A DNA stretch of 10,860 bases, taken from contig JANXXV010000463.1 in the NCBI GenBank assembly GCA_025350445.1, forward strand, positions 1 to 10,860. Reading direction: 5' to 3'. Shown here piece after piece: positions 6,653 through 10,860 of the stretch (position 1 is the stretch's first letter; each line of letters opens with the position of its first letter). The notes under the pieces are model-generated. The model did not search any database. It saw only the letters and a program-made list of their open reading frames with translations, and was not told where the DNA came from. Source of the stretch: Bryobacteraceae bacterium. Its GTDB lineage: Bacteria > Acidobacteriota > Terriglobia > Bryobacterales > Bryobacteraceae. The translations under genes and the position numbers were made by a program.

Positions 6653-7549
6653 CTATGCGGCCGCGGCCTTCATAGCAAATAAGAAATCAAACCCGGAATC
6701 GACTGCCGGCTTTTGTTGCAGCAAAATCTCATGGATGTCGTAAGGGTTCGTCGGCCCCGTGACATTGCGTATCACCTGAAAGATATGTTCGATGCCCTGT
6801 GCATCGTCGATATCCACGTCCACCGCATAGTCCGTGCCCGAATCCCCTTGGCGCTGGAACGTGAGCTGCAGGTTTCCATAGTGGTCGAAAGTTTTGTAGC
6901 TCGAGATGATCTTGTATCCGGGAACGGGGTCGTGCAGCGCCGCCGACACCGAATGGAAGGCATTCGAGTTCGCGGTTTCTTCCACCAACGCAGCCGTGAC
7001 CTTCAGAAAAAGGCGGTCCTGCTCAAACCGCATCAAACCCAGAAAATGATCGAGGACGCTCTGGTTATCCGGTAATTTGGTCGCCGCCGATTTTGCGGTG
7101 ATATTCAGGAAGCAGGCTTTCAGCAGCGGGTAAGGGTCAAGTGCCGAGTAGAGGGCTGGCCCCTGCAAAAAGCCGCCCGATCCATCGTTGAATCTAGGCG
7201 CCATCGCCTGAGTCAGCATGTCCTGCGCCTTCCCCTGAAGTTTCCCAAAGGCCGGCGCGCTAATATCCCGCACCTTATCGCGGTCCACCGGCATAGCGGC
7301 CGAGAACTTCGCCACTCGCGACCCGGACAGCGACACAAACTGTTGGACAATCCCGTGATTTGCCGCCGTCACCATCACCCGGTAGAGCGGTCCGCTCGAA
7401 ATATCGATGTTATCGATCTGCAGGCTTCCGGTAGTGTCCGCCGCCGCCTGCAACTGATTCGACGACTGCAGCGAGAACAGGTCCACCAACACATGATCGG
7501 TGAGCGCGCCACCGCCTGCGTCGGTCAGTATTAGTTTGAGACTTGCCAA
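6653..7549 (-). CDS. Conserved-looking protein of unknown function, coupled to the lipase gene
   Basis: I do not recognise a named family. The protein has 298 residues from a TTG start at 7549. The frame is open further upstream into the lipase gene but with no convincing start there. TTG is favoured because GAGGAGG (complement of 7558-7564) stands 8 bases before it and overlaps the lipase stop (TGAGGAGG), so translation is probably coupled to the lipase. Residues about 2-75 look like a small beta-sandwich of the carboxypeptidase-regulatory or transthyretin-like kind (LKLILTDAGGGAL, then YRVMVTAANH, QQFVSLSG). The middle is helical (about 110-195). The C-terminal part has an ordered pattern: GYKIISSYKT, HYGNLQLTF, VDVDIDDAQGIEHIFQVIRN and PYDIHEIL. 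There is no signal peptide or membrane helix. A lipase accessory, specificity or inhibitory role is possible from context alone. Confidence 0.75.
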   Translation of the reverse strand: MASLKLILTDAGGGALTDHVLVDLFSLQSSNQLQAAADTTGSLQIDNIDISSGPLYRVMVTAANHGIVQQFVSLSGSRVAKFSAAMPVDRDKVRDISAPAFGKLQGKAQDMLTQAMAPRFNDGSGGFLQGPALYSALDPYPLLKACFLNITAKSAATKLPDNQSVLDHFLGLMRFEQDRLFLKVTAALVEETANSNAFHSVSAALHDPVPGYKIISSYKTFDHYGNLQLTFQRQGDSGTDYAVDVDIDDAQGIEHIFQVIRNVTGPTNPYDIHEILLQQKPAVDSGFDFLFAMKAAAA

Positions 7550-7557
7550 TTCGATAT

Positions 7558-7564
7558 CCTCCTC
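7558..7564 (-). promoter_or_regulatory. Strong ribosome binding site deciding a TTG start
   Basis: On the minus strand GAGGAGG covers 7564-7558 and overlaps the lipase TGA (7565-7563). The TTG at 7549-7547 follows after 8 bases. No ATG or GTG in the same frame lies at a comparable distance, so this site is the main reason for choosing TTG as the start of the downstream gene and for proposing translational coupling. Confidence 0.75.
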
Positions 7565-8477
7565 AAGCGTGCCCTGCGAATGCCTTGCGCATAGCCCGTC
7601 CGCTCGCTCTCTGTGCGGCCGGTCCATGGCCGGCGGTCAGCGCCATCGCCGCAACCGCCGCATGCACCGCAACGTCGGAACAGCCCGCGTCCAGCGGGAA
7701 ATTCGTCGAATCCAGCAGCCACTGATAGCTGGTCAAATGGTGTTCGCAAGGCGGCGTGATTACCAGAGTTTCCATCTGCTGCTCTGTTTGAACGATGGCA
7801 TCGCCAAGGCCGCTCACATGGATGAATGGAAACGGCGGAACCTGGGGCACAATGTCCAGCGTATTCCAAATGCGGAAACTGGTGGGTACGGCGTCGTTGA
7901 AGGATGCTGCGAAGTCGAGCAATCCCACCCGCGGCGACGCGAAGGTGTAGATTACCACCTTGCTTTGGACCCCGCCGGGGTTGACGATAGCAAGTTCAGC
8001 TGCCGCAAGAGTCGCCAGCGCGCCACCCAGACTGTGTCCAAGGATCAGAAATTCCTCGATACCGGCGCCTGTCGCGGCCAACTCTGTCACTACCGCATTC
8101 AGCGTTTTAGCGCCTCCGGTGAGATCGATAAATGTGAATGTCCGGTAAATGCTATCGAAACCCAGCGCAACCAGCCCCGCGTCGGCCGTGCCGCTGAAGA
8201 AGACCGGGATAGCCGCGATATCCAGAATCCACTCGGCTAATGTCTGAGTGCCGCGGATCGCCAGAATGTATTTGCCGGGGTTCGCGGTGGAGCGGGCGAT
8301 GTAGCCGTAAAACTCCCGCGATTGGAAGTCGGTTGCGTTCAGGTAATACAGAAGTTTGTAGCCCGCAGCTGCGATGCCGGGGTCGGCCGGGGGCAGAAGA
8401 TCCCCCGGTGTGAACATGTTGTAGGCAAAGTCAATCCAATTGGCCTTTTGCGCGGCGTCTTTCGTATCGAATGGCAT
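7563..8477 (-). CDS. Class 3 (fungal-type) lipase, alpha/beta hydrolase
   Basis: A 304-residue Lipase_3-type serine esterase expected to hydrolyse glycerolipid or similar ester bonds. Visible family marks, in order: IRGTQT (74-79), the oxyanion-loop region of class 3 lipases; GHSLGG (147-152) with nucleophile S149; TFASPRVG (178-185), typical of the strand after the nucleophile; NTLDIVPQVPP with D208 as the likely catalytic acid; and EHHLTSY with H247 (or H246) as the likely catalytic histidine. I see no signal peptide or membrane segment, so it is either cytoplasmic or exported by a route not evident here. C244 and C266 could pair if it leaves the cytoplasm. The ATG at 8477 has AGAGGGA (complement of 8486-8492) 8 bases upstream. 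The same frame is open far upstream, antisense to the dioxygenase, but that part is not lipase-like. It heads a two-gene operon with the unknown-function gene. Confidence 0.92.
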   Translation of the reverse strand: MPFDTKDAAQKANWIDFAYNMFTPGDLLPPADPGIAAAGYKLLYYLNATDFQSREFYGYIARSTANPGKYILAIRGTQTLAEWILDIAAIPVFFSGTADAGLVALGFDSIYRTFTFIDLTGGAKTLNAVVTELAATGAGIEEFLILGHSLGGALATLAAAELAIVNPGGVQSKVVIYTFASPRVGLLDFAASFNDAVPTSFRIWNTLDIVPQVPPFPFIHVSGLGDAIVQTEQQMETLVITPPCEHHLTSYQWLLDSTNFPLDAGCSDVAVHAAVAAMALTAGHGPAAQRASGRAMRKAFAGHA

Positions 8478-8639
8478 GATTTGCGTCCCTCTTACACTAA
8501 GGAAAGCGCTAAACGTCAGAGAAACAGGACAGGAAAATCTTGGGGTGCTAACCACCATCCGCATACTCATCGCGGCTGGATACCGGGAGCCATCAATAGC
8601 TCCAAATGCGGACAACGCTGCGATCCTCGTCCGGAAAGC

Positions 8640-8744
8640 GCCTTGGCGTGGTGATTTTCGCTGGCCGCAGCCCGCGCAGTGAATGCGCGCCCCTCGATAC
8701 CGGCTGATCCGCTTTCGGCATGGAAATGCGCGCCTACCGCGGGC
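8640..8744 (+). other. Degraded or frameshifted 5' end of the dioxygenase gene
   Basis: The normal first 40-55 residues of 4-hydroxyphenylpyruvate dioxygenase are not in the reading frame used downstream. Read in the +2-shifted frame, 8711-8743 encodes AFGMEMRAYRG, which closely resembles the family's AFGF..AYRG just before the (P)ETGxRDRASY segment. The downstream frame takes over at 8745 with TRDRASY. The shifted frame has a TGA at 8705-8707. Further upstream, 8655-8683 in the downstream frame (FSLAAARAVN) faintly resembles the family's FYVGNAKQA. Together this suggests at least one frame-changing indel near 8744 and more damage upstream, or sequencing/assembly errors. Confidence 0.6.
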
Positions 8745-9707
8745 ACGCGCGACCGCGCCAGCTACCTGCTGCAACAGAACAACATTAGATTCGTACTCAC
8801 CACGCCGATGCAGCCCGATAGCGCAATCGCGGAGCATGTTCGCAAGCACGGCGACGGTGTCCGCAATGTAGCTTTGTGGGTGGACGATGCCGAAGCGGCC
8901 TTCTGCGAAACCACGAAACGCGGAGTCAAGGGAGTCCGCGCTCCGGAAATCCTGCAAGACGAGCAAGGCCGGATCAAGATCTCCGCCATAGCCGCCTATG
9001 GAGACACCATTCATTCCTTCGTAGAGCGCCGCAACTACACAGGCCTGGTCCTCCCCGGTTTCACGAAAATGGACCAGCCGGATCAAGTCGCCCGCCCGGT
9101 AGGTCTGAAGTACGTCGATCATATAGTAGGCAACGTAGGCTGGGGCCAAATGGATACCTGGGTGGCCTTTTATCGCGACGTGATGGGCTTCCGCCTTTAC
9201 CAACACTTCGACGATAACGACATCGGCACCGAATACTCGGCGCTCATGTCGAAGGTAATGGCCAACGGGAACGGCCGCGTCAAGTTTCCAATCAACGAGC
9301 CCGCCGAAGGCCGCCGCAAATCGCAGATCGAAGAGTACCTGGAGTTCTACAAAGGCCCGGGCGTGCAACACATTGCCATGAACACGGACGACATCATCCA
9401 CACGGTAACCAAACTGCGCAGCCAAGGCATCGAGTTCCTCCGCGTCCCCCATACCTATTACCAGGATCTGATCAACCGAACCGGCCGGATCGACGAACCG
9501 ATGGCAGCTCTGGAAGAGCTGGGCATCCTGGTAGACCGCGACGACGAAGGTTACATGCTGCAAATCTTCACCAAGCCGGTCGAAGACCGCCCCACCCTCT
9601 TCTTCGAGATCATCCAAAGAAAAGGCAGCCGCAGCTTCGGTAAGGGAAACTTCAAGGCGCTGTTCGAATCCATCGAACGCGAACAGGCCCTCCGTGGAAA
9701 TCTCTAA
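8679..9707 (+). CDS. hppD: 4-hydroxyphenylpyruvate dioxygenase, N-terminus disrupted
   Basis: This non-heme iron dioxygenase converts 4-hydroxyphenylpyruvate to homogentisate in tyrosine catabolism (EC 1.13.11.27). The visible ORF has 342 codons from a GTG at 8679. From residue 22 onward it matches the family: GTRDRASYLLQQ, IRFVLTTP, EHVRKHGDG and VDDAEAAF in the N-terminal vicinal-oxygen-chelate domain, then the catalytic C-terminal domain with all three iron ligands, H148 (YVDHIVGNV), H231 (GVQHIAMNT) and E310 (LFFEIIQRKG), plus QIFTKP and FGKGNFKALFE. The first 20 or so residues are not family-like, the GTG has no ribosome site, and the expected N-terminus appears in another frame. The gene is therefore either a pseudogene, a shortened protein, or affected by a sequence error. 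It is divergent from the lipase gene; the oxidoreductase gene starts 36 bases after its stop. Confidence 0.88.
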   Translation: MNARPSIPADPLSAWKCAPTAGTRDRASYLLQQNNIRFVLTTPMQPDSAIAEHVRKHGDGVRNVALWVDDAEAAFCETTKRGVKGVRAPEILQDEQGRIKISAIAAYGDTIHSFVERRNYTGLVLPGFTKMDQPDQVARPVGLKYVDHIVGNVGWGQMDTWVAFYRDVMGFRLYQHFDDNDIGTEYSALMSKVMANGNGRVKFPINEPAEGRRKSQIEEYLEFYKGPGVQHIAMNTDDIIHTVTKLRSQGIEFLRVPHTYYQDLINRTGRIDEPMAALEELGILVDRDDEGYMLQIFTKPVEDRPTLFFEIIQRKGSRSFGKGNFKALFESIEREQALRGNL

Positions 9708-9743
9708 GCGTAGTAAACTCAAAGGGAATCGAGGTATTCAGCC

Positions 9744-10860
9744 ATGTCCGCATTTAATGAATCGGTAAACCGCAGAGACTTCTTGAAGACCGCAACAGCC
9801 GTCGGCTCCTCCTTGGGTCTGGCGGGTTCCGCGTTCGCAGCCCGTCCCGCAAAGGCCGGACGCGTCATCGGCGCCAACGACAAAATCAACATCGGCGTCA
9901 TCGGATGCGGCGGCCGCGGAACCTACGTAGCCGGCGAGTTCGCCAAAGCGGGCGCGAAGGAAGGCAACGCCCAGATCATTGCCGTCTGCGACGTTTACGA
10001 GAAGCGCAAGAAGAAGAACCAGGACATTCATAAGGTAGACGGCTACCTCGATTACCGCGAACTGCTGGCCCGGAACGATGTGGACGCGGTGATCGTCGCG
10101 ACCCCCGACCACTGGCACGCCAAGATCGCCCTCGCCGCCATGGATCAGGGCAAAGACGTGTACCTCGAAAAGCCGATGTGCCACACCATCGAAGAGGCGC
10201 GCGAACTGGTCAACACCGTCAAGGAGACCAAGCGCGTTCTGCAGGTAGGCTCGCAGACCACCTCCGGCGACCAATGGCACAAGGCGAAAAAGGCCATCGC
10301 CGACGGCATGATCGGCAAGACGCTGATGAGCCAGGGTTCCTATCACCGCAACTCGGTGGAAGGCGAATGGAATTACACCATCGAGCCCGACGCGGGCCCC
10401 GACGGCAAGGGTGAAAACTACCTCGATTGGAAGATGTGGCTCGGTTCAGCGACGAAGCGCCCCTACGACGCCGACCGTTTCTTCCGCTTCCGCAAATATT
10501 GGGACTATTCCGGCGGCATCGCCACCGACCTCTTCTTCCACGTGGTTGCCCCCATGAACATCTGCTGGGGCGAACCGCAGTTCCCGCACAAGGTGATGGC
10601 GGGCGGCGGCATCTATCAGTTCAAGGATGGCCGCGAAGTGCCCGATACGTTCTACCTCGCCGGCGATTATCCGAAGGAGCACTCCATTGTGCTCAGTTCC
10701 TCAATGGCGAATTCGCAGCACATCCCCGGACTGATCCGCGGACACGAAGCTTCGTTGATCATGGTGGAGCACGGACGCTTCGAAGGTCATGCCGAGTTCA
10801 TCACCATCAGGCCCGAGAAGAAGGTGATCAGCGCCGACTACAAAGCCAAGTGGGGCGAAG
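9744..10860 (+). CDS. Gfo/Idh/MocA-family oxidoreductase with Tat signal (partial, 3' end outside)
   Basis: NAD(P)-dependent oxidoreductase of the Gfo/Idh/MocA family, which act on sugars, inositols and related polyols. 372 residues are visible and the frame is still open at the window end. Residues 1-38 form a twin-arginine signal (NRRDFLKT at 9-16, a hydrophobic run ending [10 protein letters not shown]), so the folded enzyme is probably exported to the periplasm with its cofactor. The Rossmann domain follows with [12 protein letters not shown] (48-59), [13 protein letters not shown] (113-125) and the family's EKP (142-144, K143 catalytic). The C-terminal substrate domain includes [13 protein letters not shown] (256-268), with H266 a likely active-site residue. 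The ATG is supported by GAGG at 9731-9734. Substrate cannot be assigned. The gap to the dioxygenase gene is 36 bases, so shared transcription is possible, though no functional link is evident. Confidence 0.93.
   Translation, partial: MSAFNESVNRRDFLKTATAVGSSLGLAGSAFAARPAKAGRVIGANDKINIGVIGCGGRGTYVAGEFAKAGAKEGNAQIIAVCDVYEKRKKKNQDIHKVDGYLDYRELLARNDVDAVIVATPDHWHAKIALAAMDQGKDVYLEKPMCHTIEEARELVNTVKETKRVLQVGSQTTSGDQWHKAKKAIADGMIGKTLMSQGSYHRNSVEGEWNYTIEPDAGPDGKGENYLDWKMWLGSATKRPYDADRFFRFRKYWDYSGGIATDLFFHVVAPMNICWGEPQFPHKVMAGGGIYQFKDGREVPDTFYLAGDYPKEHSIVLSSSMANSQHIPGLIRGHEASLIMVEHGRFEGHAEFITIRPEKKVISADYKAKWGE

Noticed and set aside
6456..6653. Minus-strand GTG frame overlapping the stop of the unknown-function gene (TAGTG)
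   Set aside because: The overlap resembles coupling, but the 65 residues show no domain, membrane segment or sensible composition, and no ribosome site precedes the GTG.
8478..9722. Long minus-strand open frame continuous with the lipase, antisense to the dioxygenase gene (would make a 719-residue protein)
   Set aside because: The added part has no recognisable domain, is the mirror of a clearly conserved gene in GC-rich codon usage, and the lipase has its own ATG with a good ribosome site at 8486-8492.
9738..10346. Minus-strand open frame of 202 codons antisense to the Gfo/Idh/MocA gene
   Set aside because: It is a shadow of a strong plus-strand gene; no motif, no ribosome site, and valine/leucine-rich composition typical of antisense frames.

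Overview
The window looks like chromosomal DNA from a GC-rich, Gram-negative soil-type bacterium. An acidobacterium of the Solibacter/Bryobacter kind is my best guess. This rests on a Tat-exported Gfo/Idh/MocA oxidoreductase, an OmpA-family envelope protein, a NarL-type two-component pair and short GC-rich hairpin or minisatellite repeats between genes. The placement is inference; no marker gene here fixes the taxonomy.

Layout. 1-303: no supportable gene. 304-1509 (+): exported OmpA-domain protein whose OmpA core is flanked by two related copies of another domain. 1513-2460 (-): exported metallo-beta-lactamase-fold hydrolase, convergent with the OmpA gene across 3 bases. 2541-3788 (+): ispG (MEP isoprenoid pathway), divergent from the hydrolase across an 80-base promoter region. 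3789-4232: non-coding, with a 2 x 10-bp and a 4 x 15-bp tandem repeat. 4233-5636 and 5636-6283 (+): sensor histidine kinase and LuxR/NarL response regulator, overlapping by one base. 6284-6652: non-coding, with a cluster of GC-rich hairpins. 6653-7549 and 7563-8477 (-): a two-gene operon, class 3 lipase first and then a protein of unknown function translated from a TTG start. 8679-9707 (+): 4-hydroxyphenylpyruvate dioxygenase whose 5' end appears frameshifted or degraded. 9744-10860 (+): Tat-signal Gfo/Idh/MocA oxidoreductase, cut by the window end.

How the genes work together. Two pairs are clearly linked: the kinase and regulator form one phosphorelay, and the lipase and its downstream partner are probably translationally coupled. 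ispG and the dioxygenase are core metabolism (isoprenoid precursor synthesis and tyrosine catabolism). The OmpA-like protein, the hydrolase and the oxidoreductase all carry export signals. I see no CRISPR array, phage, transposase, tRNA or rRNA gene, and no convincing evidence of a complete new system. The most useful leads are the lipase/unknown-protein pair, the symmetric OmpA architecture, the damaged start of the dioxygenase gene and the intergenic repeats.
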